A stretch of DNA of 40,878 nucleotides from contig CAYPST010000023.1 of assembly GCA_964413425.1 (NCBI GenBank), forward strand, positions 1-40,878. Direction: 5' to 3'. Both the position numbers and the translations under genes were made by a program. The notes below the pieces were generated by a model. That model was not told the DNA's origin. It made no database searches and was given only the letters and a program-made list of their open reading frames with translations. Of this stretch, positions 14,886 to 22,237 are shown in pieces. This DNA is from DATFLS01 sp964413425 (GTDB lineage: Bacteria > Fidelibacterota > JAANXI01). Positions within the stretch are counted from its first letter, which is position 1. The number at the start of each line of letters is the position of its first letter.

Positions 14886-14985
14886 ACGACAATCTGTCGT
14901 CATCCAGAAAAGTATTGGACTATAAAATAAGGGGTTCCAGAAGGGATGTAAATGAAAATGTCGTCTTTATGAATAGAAGACGACA
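14886..14985. promoter_or_regulatory. Two inverted-repeat pairs of a TGTCGTC motif upstream of the tyrosine recombinase
   Basis: ACGACA-ATC-TGTCGT lies at 14886-14900. TGTCGTCTT (14959-14967) pairs with AAGACGACA (14977-14985) around a 9-base spacer. All four half-sites share TGTCGT(C). They sit 60-159 bp upstream of the recombinase start codon. Paired inverted sites with short spacers next to an integrase gene look like core and accessory sites for recombinase binding. A repressor operator is the alternative. I recognise no named att or LexA consensus. Confidence 0.5.
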
Positions 14986-15114
14986 GAGACAGGGGGGTCC
15001 ACTAATCGTTAGACACACAAGCCGACGATCACGGAAATAAATCACCAAGTGTTCCAGAATATAAGCGGTACGCTACCAAGGCAGGTTAGTCTTTCACTGC
15101 ACAGAGAACCAGCC

Positions 15115-17376
15115 TCAATTTCCTGCTCGTCCGGTATGGCGCACATCGTGATGAAACATAGGCCACGGGGAGTCAGCCAGAGTGGTTTCCCCTTCAATCG
15201 CGTACAGGTAACCATCATACGATCCCACGTAGATGGTGCCGTCCGGGCCAATGGTCGGGGAGGAGTTCATCCTTCCCCCGGTGGCAAATTGCCACCTTTC
15301 CGATCCATTGGGATTAATAGCGTAAAGGTAGGTATCCCATGACCCTACATAGATGGTCCCGTCGGCTCCGATGGCCGGAGAGGAGGCCACACTTCCCCCG
15401 GCGGCAAATCGCCACTTGAGCGTTCCATCTGGATCGAGAGCATAGAGACTGCGATCATCTGAGGCTACATAGATGGTACCGTCGGCACCAATGGCGGGAG
15501 AGGAATATACATCATTTCCAGTGGTAAATTGCCACTTTTCCGATCCGTCTGGATTGATGGCATATACAGTGGCATTTGGGGAATTGTCCCATTGCTTTGT
15601 CCCTACATAGATAGTACCATCTGTTCCGATTGAGGGGGAAGAATGTATACCCGGAGATTCAATTCTATCCCACCATTTGAGCGTTCCATCTGGATCGAGA
15701 GCATACAGACCATCATACGAGCCTACATAGATGGTACCGTCGGTACCAATGGCTGGTGACGAACGCACGGCATCACCGGTTGCAAACCGCCACTGCTCTG
15801 TTCCATCCGGGTTGATAGCGTAGAAATTGCCATCATGAGATCCCACATAGATGGTGCCGGTCACGTCAATAGTCGGAGAGGACCACGTAACACCTCTCTC
15901 GGTGGCAAATCGCCACTGCTCCGTGCCGTCCGGGTTGATAGCATAAAAGTAACCGTCATCCGAGCCCACATAGATGGTCCCATAGGTACCAATGGCTGGT
16001 GACGAACGCACGGCATCACCGGTTGCAAACCGCCATTTGAAAGTAGCGGGTACGATACCTGCTCCTTGCAAAGAAATTCCGGCCTCTGATTCATAAGGAT
16101 CATTATTAGCAATAGACATGGTCGCTTCATAGGAATATCCTTGGGAAGGAGTAAATTGGATAGTAACCACAACACTATCATGAGGATTAACTTCCTGTGG
16201 AAACGAGGGGGAAAGTACCGAAAATTCCGGCAGATCACAAGACACATCACTCATTGTTAGCGTCGCATTGCCAACATTTGTGACGATAAAATCCCAAGTC
16301 GAAGTGGAGTCAGTAGATATCGCACCAAAGTTATGCCTGTCTGTCGAGACACTGATGAGCGGGTGCTTAGATGTAAAGATTAATTCAACCTTGGTTACTC
16401 TAAAGCTCCTTTTCCCATAAATGTTTTCATCACTGGTTACTTTAATAACCTGTCCTATCTTAATGGCGGCAAACTCGATCTCGGTGCGAGTTGGTTCGCC
16501 ATTTGGTTGGATATTGGTTGAGTCAACGAGGATATATTTTGTGTCGGTTGTCACAAGAGCAGACACATAGTCGTATCCATCTGTGGTGGCGATTTTGATA
16601 TTTATCGTGCCACCTTGAACTCCCACGACTGTGCCTCTTAGAATATGCATTTCTTCAGGCGGTGTGGAGATCCCCTTTCCAGTGAGTGGCACTGACACGA
16701 TGGGGCACTCTGGATCATTACTAGTGATGGTCAGAGTGTCAGTATAGGCTATGTCTTTGAGGGGGACAAAGCGGATCGTACACGCAAGCGAGTCCTCGGG
16801 CCCGATCTCCCGGGGAAGATCGGGCGTGAGCACGGCAAAAACACGCTCCTGGTGGGTGATCATCCGTTCCACGACCACGGTCGTATCCCCTGGATTAGTA
16901 ATTTCCAAGGTCCACTCCAGTGAATCCCCGACGGTGACTTCCCCGAAATCATGGCTGGTGGCCGAGACGTTGATTCGGGGCCCCGGCGATTCTTCGAGGG
17001 TGATCCGCTGTTCCTCACTGGGAGCCGAGAGATTCTCCGGGGTCGAGGCCCTCACTCGATACCAATAGGTTGCGTTCGCACGTACGGGATCGACGTAGGT
17101 GGTATCCGCTGTAGAGTCGATGGGGGCATACTCCGCGCCAGCGGTCTTGCGCTCGATGCGATACCGGATCCCCTGATGGGTGGTCCCGGGTTGCCAGGAT
17201 AACCGAATCGTGGAATCCGAGACCACCTTGGCGGTGAGATTCCGGGGTGCCCAGCTGGCCGGATCCACGTCGCTGTTGGCATCGAAGATATTGTCCCAGG
17301 TGCGGTCCTCGCACGTCGCAAGAATCACCACAGACAGAAGGGAGAGCACCAGGAGTGTGTAGGTCACTCGCGTCAT
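15115..17376 (-). CDS. Exported lipoprotein: FN3 domain, two ASH-like domains, seven-bladed PQQ-type propeller
   Basis: The 753-aa protein begins with a lipoprotein signal (LSVVILATC, lipid on the Cys). A fibronectin type III domain follows (about 43-125). Next come two immunoglobulin-like domains of the ASH/choice-of-anchor type (NVSATSHDFGEVTVGDS near 135 and SVSTDRHNFGAISTDS near 345), with a small beta domain between them. The C-terminal 300 residues hold seven copies of a motif like SSPAIGxDGTIYVGSxDG, followed by AINPDG. These form a seven-bladed PQQ-like propeller that ends in PWPMFHHDVRHTGR. It likely sits on the cell surface or in the periplasm, with binding or scaffold roles. Tryptophan-docking and PQQ-ligand residues of true quinoproteins are not evident. 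It lies 11 bp downstream of the CsgG/PEGA gene. Confidence 0.88.
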   Translation of the reverse strand: MTRVTYTLLVLSLLSVVILATCEDRTWDNIFDANSDVDPASWAPRNLTAKVVSDSTIRLSWQPGTTHQGIRYRIERKTAGAEYAPIDSTADTTYVDPVRANATYWYRVRASTPENLSAPSEEQRITLEESPGPRINVSATSHDFGEVTVGDSLEWTLEITNPGDTTVVVERMITHQERVFAVLTPDLPREIGPEDSLACTIRFVPLKDIAYTDTLTITSNDPECPIVSVPLTGKGISTPPEEMHILRGTVVGVQGGTINIKIATTDGYDYVSALVTTDTKYILVDSTNIQPNGEPTRTEIEFAAIKIGQVIKVTSDENIYGKRSFRVTKVELIFTSKHPLISVSTDRHNFGAISTDSTSTWDFIVTNVGNATLTMSDVSCDLPEFSVLSPSFPQEVNPHDSVVVTIQFTPSQGYSYEATMSIANNDPYESEAGISLQGAGIVPATFKWRFATGDAVRSSPAIGTYGTIYVGSDDGYFYAINPDGTEQWRFATERGVTWSSPTIDVTGTIYVGSHDGNFYAINPDGTEQWRFATGDAVRSSPAIGTDGTIYVGSYDGLYALDPDGTLKWWDRIESPGIHSSPSIGTDGTIYVGTKQWDNSPNATVYAINPDGSEKWQFTTGNDVYSSPAIGADGTIYVASDDRSLYALDPDGTLKWRFAAGGSVASSPAIGADGTIYVGSWDTYLYAINPNGSERWQFATGGRMNSSPTIGPDGTIYVGSYDGYLYAIEGETTLADSPWPMFHHDVRHTGRAGN
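15742..16035. repeat. Identical 51-bp direct repeats in the propeller-coding region
   Basis: Bases 15742-15792 and 15985-16035 are identical across 51 bp, beginning GGTACCAATGGCTGGTGACG. They encode parts of two propeller blades. The other blades differ at synonymous sites, so these two were homogenised or duplicated recently. The copies are 243 bp apart, roughly two blades. Confidence 0.8.
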
Positions 17377-17387
17377 ATCATATCCAA

Positions 17388-18725
17388 TTAAAAGGGGATG
17401 CTCACTCGAACCAGGAGGTGATCCTCGGATGAAGAGACACTGACCCGGCCGGTCCGTTTGAGATGGTTGATTTTTAACTGGGTTCTAATCACTTGAATAA
17501 TGCCTATTGCTCCGAGGGTAAAGGCGGCATAGGCAATCGTGTCTTCCCGCTGAATTTGCTCATGCAGGGCAGTGGCCTCCTCGGTGGCCTCGTGATATTC
17601 AGTATAGTGCTGATAGGCGCGTACCCGAAATGCCCCCCCTGTTGCGGTACCTGCAAGGCCCAGTAGTGTCCAGAATACTTGTCCCGTCTGTAACCGTTGA
17701 ATCTTCTGTCGCACTGAGGAGAAATCCACCTCGGCAGGAGCCTCTCCCTCCATCGGGGGCCGCTGCGTCACTGGTGGGGGCGGCACCTTCTGGAGCGTCA
17801 CCTGCACCTCCTCCGTCGTGCCACCGGCGATCTCGACCTCTGTGGTCAGGGAATCATAGCCCGGTTTCCGGACGGTGAGAGTATGCGGTCCCACCGGAAC
17901 CTCCGAGAGGCGGAGCGGCGATGTCCCCCGGTATTCCTGGTCAAGATACGTCTCCGCGTCTGCCGGGGTGGTGACAATTCGGAGCGCCCCGACAGTCGGA
18001 GCCAGATCTAACTGGATCCGCTGCAGTTCACCCGGGTGGAGGTCGAGCGTGGTCTCGGCGGCATAGGAACCTTTTTTTGCCATGACATGCCGTTCCCCGA
18101 CCGCCTGGTCTTCCAGTAATACGGGGGTGGTCCCTTCAATTTGCTCACCATCCACCCATACGGTGGCACTATCCGGGGAGGAATCAAGGTAGAGAATGCC
18201 TCGGTCCTCCTCGGTGCGCGCCGTTTCGCGATAATCTATCTCGATTAACTTTCCTACCACTTCCCCCATGCCCTGGGTCATGAGCGTACCGATATCCCCC
18301 TGATAGTCATAAGTGGCCACCTGCATGATTTCTCCGGTTTCCACGCTAATGATGCGGGCCGACACGGAATAAACCTTCCCGACCTGACTGATGCTACCGG
18401 CGATAATCTGGGTGACCCCGATAAGTTTTCCGACCTCCACCGCACATTCATTGGTGGTGCATTCGGTCAACCCGGACAGTTGAAAATTCTGTTCTTCCAG
18501 GATCTCTTCCATGCGCCCTCGTTCCATGACCCGGTATTGCCCGGATTGTCGGCCTAAGATGAACAGTTCGTCGCGAAACCGGTCGGTCAGGGCACTGGCC
18601 TCGATTGCTGAGACGCCTTTGGGCTCAAAATCGAGCACGGCGATGGGGACCTGGGCCACGGCAAGGGAAGATAAAACCATCCCTATTACACACAGGTGAA
18701 TAACAATTCGTAGAGTGCTCTTCAT
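17388..18725 (-). CDS. Exported CsgG-like N-terminal domain protein with two PEGA domains
   Basis: I start at ATG 18725 (MKSTLRIVIHLCVIGMVLSS), which gives a clean signal peptide. The only earlier in-frame option is TTG 18758. The N-terminal 150 residues read like a CsgG/TolB-N-type domain (PIAVLDFEPKGVS..., GRMEEILEEQNFQLSG, VTQIIAGSISQVGKVY). Two PEGA domains follow at roughly 175-240 (ILYLDSSPDSATVWVDG) and 245-310 (LRIVTTPADAETYLDQEYRG). The C-terminal part has two hydrophobic stretches and a final beta-like tail. PEGA domains are extracytoplasmic and are linked to surface structures. The lipoprotein gene follows 11 bp downstream, so the two probably act together at the cell envelope. The substrate is unknown. 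Confidence 0.85.
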   Translation of the reverse strand: MKSTLRIVIHLCVIGMVLSSLAVAQVPIAVLDFEPKGVSAIEASALTDRFRDELFILGRQSGQYRVMERGRMEEILEEQNFQLSGLTECTTNECAVEVGKLIGVTQIIAGSISQVGKVYSVSARIISVETGEIMQVATYDYQGDIGTLMTQGMGEVVGKLIEIDYRETARTEEDRGILYLDSSPDSATVWVDGEQIEGTTPVLLEDQAVGERHVMAKKGSYAAETTLDLHPGELQRIQLDLAPTVGALRIVTTPADAETYLDQEYRGTSPLRLSEVPVGPHTLTVRKPGYDSLTTEVEIAGGTTEEVQVTLQKVPPPPVTQRPPMEGEAPAEVDFSSVRQKIQRLQTGQVFWTLLGLAGTATGGAFRVRAYQHYTEYHEATEEATALHEQIQREDTIAYAAFTLGAIGIIQVIRTQLKINHLKRTGRVSVSSSEDHLLVRVSIPF

Positions 18726-18896
18726 TACATAAGTGTCTTTGGGGCTAATTCTAATCAATCATTATTTGAATACTACTAAACGTAAGCTAAAATCCTCGGT
18801 AAACGAAGGAAATCAGGATCGCCAATTTAAGACCTTCTACCTATAAGGTGTATAATTTTTCTTCTGCTCATCTGATAAAGTTAATTGTATAATCAT

Positions 18897-19733
18897 TTAC
18901 TGAGACTGCACCTGTCTCAAATATTCTTCGGTCCCTACTTTTGAAGCTGTTTTGACTTCCGGATCATTCAGGCGCTCTTTTTGATCGTCCCTGACATCTA
19001 ATTCATTATTTTTGACCCAAATCCCGGTAACAAGCGTCGGCCCTATTTTATAATATGTTTTGCTTTGATTTACATGGAATCCATGGTCCTGTATTAATTT
19101 AATCAGCTCATGCGTCTCCGGCTGAAAATCAGTCTGTGAAGAAAATGACAAATCATCAACATACCTCGTATATATTATATCGTGCTGTTCACACATCTGC
19201 TTTAACGATTTGTCTATTTCCAGAGGAACAAGATTGGCGATGTGCGTACTTGTTGGAGTCCCCTGAGGGACTGATCCCTTATAGGTCGTTAATTCGGTTA
19301 GCATCTTACTTACATCTGCCGGGAAATATTTACAGAAAGCTCTGTAGACCATCTCATTGGTTATTGAAGGGAAAAAGTTTTTTATATCAGTAATAAAATG
19401 GTACTTCTTTCCTTTATGTTTGGCGGCGCCCCGAACATGGCCTTTCCCTGCTGTGCACGATACGCAGTCTGGCAGATCAATCTCATCAAGTATTCTCTTC
19501 TTTATTAAGTCTTGTATGTTTTTTAATCTTCCGGTGCTCGGATAGAGGGTTCTATATTCGATTTCGCCATGCTTCCGTCTTACTTCACCATGTTCATCGG
19601 TTTTTGCTCTTTTATCGAGATAATAGTATCTATCGATATGATTGAGTATTCTCTCGATTTCATCGACCGATGAAAAGAGAAAATATGCCAGCCTTTTCGG
19701 CTTCTTGATTTCTTCTATAATGTTCTGTTTCAC
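18897..19733 (-). CDS. Retron-type reverse transcriptase
   Basis: The 278-aa protein has the RT core: FITDIKNFFPSI (113-124, catalytic D116), VPQGTPTSTHIANL (155-168), and YTRYVDDLSFS (188-198, catalytic D193-D194; YVDD rather than the commoner YADD). The VTG motif at 235-237 (LVTGIWV) marks retron RTs. It would copy the msd part of the upstream RNA into branched msDNA in the cytoplasm. The start is GTG 19733, overlapping the HTH gene's TAG stop by one base (TAGTG), so translation is coupled. It has no X/maturase or endonuclease domain, which argues against a group II intron or a diversity-generating RT. At 278 aa it is at the short end for retron RTs, but all motifs are intact. Confidence 0.93.
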   Translation of the reverse strand: MKQNIIEEIKKPKRLAYFLFSSVDEIERILNHIDRYYYLDKRAKTDEHGEVRRKHGEIEYRTLYPSTGRLKNIQDLIKKRILDEIDLPDCVSCTAGKGHVRGAAKHKGKKYHFITDIKNFFPSITNEMVYRAFCKYFPADVSKMLTELTTYKGSVPQGTPTSTHIANLVPLEIDKSLKQMCEQHDIIYTRYVDDLSFSSQTDFQPETHELIKLIQDHGFHVNQSKTYYKIGPTLVTGIWVKNNELDVRDDQKERLNDPEVKTASKVGTEEYLRQVQSQ

Positions 19734-20023
19734 TACTCTAAAAAAATTTCTCGAATAAAATTTTTGACCGCCGGACTGATGTTTCTAAATAACTCTCTTT
19801 TTTCGTCTGCTATATCATCTTCATCTAACGACAAGAACATTAATACAGGCAAGGGGGTGTCTAATTGTTTACTTAATTTTTCCAGGACGGAAACATTGGG
19901 ATTCACTTTATTGTTTTCTATCTGGGAGAGATATGTCTGAGACATGTGGCATGCCTCTGCCAAATGTTTTTGCTTCATATTTTTACTTTTACGGACCTCT
20001 TTCAATGCACTACCTACTAACAT
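19733..20023 (-). CDS. XRE-like helix-turn-helix protein of the retron
   Basis: The 96-aa protein has an N-terminal HTH_3/XRE domain (ALKEVRKSKNMKQKHLAEAC, then SQTYLSQIENNKVNPNVSVL) over residues 5-62. An acidic linker and a short helical tail (SPAVKNFIREIFLE) follow. It likely binds DNA, perhaps the retron promoter, where GCGAC/GTCGC repeats flank the -35 box. ATG 20023 follows an AAGGTGA ribosome site. It is directly coupled to the RT gene. Published retron surveys include a group whose RT is paired with an XRE-like protein (type VI as I recall), and this operon fits that pattern. Whether the protein is an effector, an antitoxin or a regulator is open. Confidence 0.9.
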   Translation of the reverse strand: MLVGSALKEVRKSKNMKQKHLAEACHMSQTYLSQIENNKVNPNVSVLEKLSKQLDTPLPVLMFLSLDEDDIADEKRELFRNISPAVKNFIREIFLE

Positions 20024-20141
20024 CTTATGTCACCTTACATCTAGAAAATTGTTGTTCGGTTTTACTTATGTAACTGATAAGACAACTAGGGGGCGGCTAT
20101 TTACTCTCCACTTGCTCATACTGAATTCCCTGCCCTTCCCG

Positions 20142-20360
20142 TTAAGAACTGAAGAACTTCAGCAGATTTCCAACCAGCCGAGTCACAATTTTCTTTGCGC
20201 TCCGCTTGTCATTCTGCTCCGAACTGTTCAGTTCCTTCAAGTTCTTCACCACGTCACTGAACAAGTCACCATTCATAACCAAGAATACATCCCGGTTCTT
20301 CTCGACAATAAGCTCCAGTTCGCGAGCCTGATCGCCAGACTTCTCGTCTTTGGGAGTCAT
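20142..20360 (-). CDS. 72-aa protein encoded between the retron RNA and the HTH gene, candidate effector
   Basis: This small gene has the strongest translation signal of the locus: GAAGGAGGTCAAA directly before ATG 20360. The product starts with a charged, polar 25-residue segment. A mixed hydrophobic middle follows (DVFLVMNGDLFSDVVKNL), then a basic, amphipathic C-terminus (KKIVTRLVGNLLKFFSS). I do not recognise a family. There is no signal peptide and no certain membrane helix. It lies about 60 bp downstream of the a2 repeat and 118 bp upstream of the HTH gene. The basic amphipathic end would suit a membrane-active toxin, but that is inference. It could instead be a structural partner of the msDNA. 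Confidence 0.7.
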   Translation of the reverse strand: MTPKDEKSGDQARELELIVEKNRDVFLVMNGDLFSDVVKNLKELNSSEQNDKRSAKKIVTRLVGNLLKFFSS

Positions 20361-20396
20361 TTTGACCTCCTTCGAATTAGGTTAACGGTATCAATT

Positions 20397-20414
20397 AGGC
20401 AGCTCTTGCTGCCT
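20397..20414 (-). promoter_or_regulatory. Hairpin between retron RNA and the 72-aa gene
   Basis: AGGCAGC and GCTGCCT form a perfect 7-bp stem with a 4-base loop (AAGA on the transcript). It lies just after the a2 repeat and 37 bp before the start codon of the 72-aa gene. Its loose fit to a terminator (no T-run) suggests an RNA processing or attenuation point that marks the 3' side of the non-coding RNA. Confidence 0.4.
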
Positions 20415-20424
20415 GCCTATTCAA

Positions 20425-20629
20425 CAATAGCTGCCAATCCATCGAGATGTATTCATACCCCCCTATTGACTCCCTGACGACCTGCCTTCTGTTCTTTCGC
20501 GAAGCGAAATGAGCAGTAGTCGTCTGTACACAGGTTAACCTTATGGTACGCGTGTACCTGATGCACCGGTTAATTAGGTGGCTTCGCCACTACCGAATTG
20601 AATCGGTTTCACAATTTTAGCAGCTATTG
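20425..20629 (-). ncRNA. Retron msr-msd RNA with a1/a2 inverted repeats
   Basis: On the minus strand the element begins with a1, CAATAGCTGCTAA (20629-20617), and ends with a2, TTGGCAGCTATTG (20437-20425). These pair over 13 positions with one G-U. Between them lie msr-type hairpins: ACCGA/TCGGT (20592-20607), GTGGC-GAA-GCCAC (20578-20590), and TTAACC/GGTTAA (20535-20573) enclosing GGTAC/GTACC. Next is a long msd-like hairpin at 20476-20524. Its stem is GACGAC-CTGC with GCAG-GTCGTC, and its tip is TTTCGC-TTC-GCGAAA. TAGC within a1 could hold the branching guanosine. The order a1-msr-msd-a2, upstream of an RT with the VTG motif, is the canonical retron layout. The exact ends and branch site are not certain. 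Confidence 0.85.
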
Positions 20630-20630
20630 C

Positions 20631-20671
20631 CCTATCGTCTGGCGACTCTCAATTGTCAAAGAACTGTCGCT
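20631..20671 (-). promoter_or_regulatory. Candidate retron promoter with flanking inverted repeat
   Basis: TTGACA (20659-20654) is a perfect -35 box. A 17-bp spacer leads to GATAGG (20636-20631), a poor -10. Transcription would start at or just inside a1, where a retron RNA should begin. GTCGC and GCGAC (20666-20670 and 20642-20646 on the plus strand) form a 5-bp inverted repeat around the -35 box, a possible operator for the XRE-like protein. Confidence 0.45.
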
Positions 20672-21025
20672 AATATATGATATCGATATTATTTGCGCAA
20701 GAGGAAATTTGATAATAATTAATAAATTGGTAGAAATATATGTGCATATTTAGTACCAGTTAAAATATACTCCTTATTGAAAATTCACTTTCAATCAACG
20801 CATCCTCTTACCAGCATTCTCTTTCAAAAAAGGCCCTTATTTCCCCTCCCCGCTATCCCCTGTCATTACAGGATCCATTTTTCCAGATCCGGCTTTCAAA
20901 AAACCTTCCTTTTTTGAAAGTCTTATTTTATTAATATAAGTGTCAACAATTGGTCGCACTTTTGATCAAAAGATCCTGAGTGTATTTCTGACCCGATAAC
21001 ATGTAAACTCGACGTATTGGAAGTT
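20672..21025. other. AT-rich spacer between the retron and the broken AlbA_2 gene
   Basis: No gene is supported here. The segment holds the repeats described at 20821-20920 and long AT-rich runs. It separates the minus-strand retron operon from plus-strand pseudogenes. Confidence 0.5.
20821..20920. repeat. Repeated CTTTCAAAAAA motif, two copies as a long AT-rich hairpin
   Basis: CTTTCAAAAAA occurs at 20821-20831 and 20893-20903. Its exact complement TTTTTTGAAAG lies at 20910-20920. The last two form a perfect 11-bp inverted repeat with a 6-base loop. It lies 230-300 bp upstream of the retron promoter. The stem is too AT-rich for a strong terminator. It may be a binding or recombination site. 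Confidence 0.6.
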
Positions 21026-21520
21026 ATGCCGGCTCTCACGTTATTGGAACAATATCTCAGCCGGGATGAAGGCAAAACGCTTGAGTTTAAAGCAAACTGT
21101 CGTGCGCTGCCGTCCATTGTCCGAACGGCCGTTGCCTTTGCGAACACCGCTGGCGGTGTAATCGTCATTGGTGTCGAAGACGAAACAAAGCATGTCCTTG
21201 GCCTGGAGGATCCGCTCACAGAGGAAGAACGCCTGGCGAATACCTTTGCCGACAGCATCCGGCCGCTGCTCATTCCGGATATTCAAATCCATTCCTGGCG
21301 TGATCGCCAGATCATTGTTGTGACGGTCCCTCATAGTGTGGGGCCGTACTATATTCACGCCGAGGGCCCAGATGCGGGGGTGTATACGGCTGGGGTCCAC
21401 GGATCGACGTGCCGATCCCCAAATGGTGCATGAGTTGCGTCTGTTAGCTCGTAACACCGAGTTTGACGAACAACCGTCCTGGAATGCAGCTCGGAAGCAG
21501 TGGACTTCCGAGCTGTTTAC
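21026..21520 (+). pseudogene. Broken AlbA_2/Schlafen-type ATP-binding protein gene
   Basis: From ATG 21026 the frame encodes an AlbA_2 domain (LSRDEGKTLEFKANC, AFANTAGGVIVIGVEDE, GPYYIHAEGPDAGVY). It then shifts frame near 21385-21392. The homologous continuation GSTDRRADPQMVHELRLLA is in the next plus-strand frame and runs to about FDEQPSW (near 21480) before fading. A two-base loss (or one-base gain) at ACGGCTGGGG would explain the break. Normal members are several hundred residues longer, so most of the gene is missing. These proteins occur in defence and regulatory loci. This copy is clearly dead. The DUF433 remnant follows immediately. Confidence 0.8.
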
Positions 21521-21529
21521 ACAACACTC

Positions 21530-21751
21530 TCGCCGCTTCGTATCACCATATTGCCGTTGAGGTACCATCCGGTCAACCACAATTGCGGGATACTACCAGA
21601 TGGGAACGAATGCAGACGAAATTCTGGCGGTGCGCTCTGATCTCTCCCCGCTCAGGTTCATCCAGCCCTTAGCTGCTACTTTGATCACCAGAATGAAATT
21701 GATAGAGTGCTGGCTGAAGCGTTCTTCCCTGGGGAAACCTATTTAACCTGA
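21530..21751 (+). pseudogene. Broken DUF433 (VapB-like antitoxin family) gene
   Basis: In pieces, the plus strand reads as a DUF433 protein. A segment ending PYCR is followed by an in-frame TGA, then GTIRSTTIAGYYQMGT and ADEILAVRSDLSP. A one-base loss at about 21650 comes next, then QVHPALSCYFDHQNEI and DRVLAEAFFPGETYLT with TGA at 21749-21751. The conserved AGYY-MG, DEIL and YFDH-EID patterns make the family clear. A stop and a frameshift show that it is not expressed as an intact protein. DUF433 proteins are usually the antitoxin-like member of a pair, and no partner gene (DUF5615 type) is visible next to it. Confidence 0.75.
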
Positions 21752-22237
21752 CGTTTGATTCAAATACCCGGCGAGGCGATCCAGCGTTTCGGTCATCCCT
21801 TCGACCATGCCCATGTCGATGACAGTTTGCAGGTCTGTGGGGGTCGGATACTGCGCCTTGCCTGTGAGCGTCGTCTTGCCATCCTGTTCGGCGAATTCAA
21901 AGGTCATCAACCCGCTGGGCAGATCCCTGTTTACCATGCCGTGGTTATCCATGAAGTAATCCTTATACACGATGGTTTCGGGAGTGATGATCTTCTTGTA
22001 TTCCGCTCTGCCGCAGGCCAGATCGCCTTCCGGACCCTTCATGCAGTAGTTCCAGGAACCGCCTTCTTTAAAATCCATCTCGCAGGTGGAGATGGGCCAT
22101 TCCCTGGGACCCCACCAGTTGCTCAGGTGCACACAGGTTGAAAACGTCTCGAACACCAGGTCACGGGGCGCATCAAAGACACGTGTAAAGACAAGTTCGC
22201 GCTCTGTGGTTTCGACATCCATTGTTTTATCGGTCAT
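21743..22237 (-). CDS. AHSA1/SRPBCC-domain protein
   Basis: I take ATG 22237 (MTDKTMDVETTERELVFTRVF) as the start. An AGAGGAGAACAAC ribosome site precedes it, and earlier in-frame codons lie inside the ArsR gene. The roughly 164-aa protein has the SRPBCC signature FDAPRDLVFETFSTCVHLSNWWGP and the C-terminal helix GMVEGMTETLDRLAGYL. It is a helix-grip fold that binds small hydrophobic ligands or acts like Aha1. The start overlaps the ArsR gene by 11 bp, a very common ArsR-AHSA1 arrangement. The ligand is unknown. Confidence 0.92.
   Translation of the reverse strand: MTDKTMDVETTERELVFTRVFDAPRDLVFETFSTCVHLSNWWGPREWPISTCEMDFKEGGSWNYCMKGPEGDLACGRAEYKKIITPETIVYKDYFMDNHGMVNRDLPSGLMTFEFAEQDGKTTLTGKAQYPTPTDLQTVIDMGMVEGMTETLDRLAGYLNQTSG

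Noticed and set aside
18897..19733. Group II intron or diversity-generating retroelement as source of the RT
   Set aside because: No maturase or endonuclease domain, no intron RNA features, no template/variable repeat pair, and the VTG motif plus msr-msd RNA point to a retron.
20893..20920. Intrinsic terminator
   Set aside because: The stem is almost entirely A-T pairs, so a stable terminator hairpin is unlikely.
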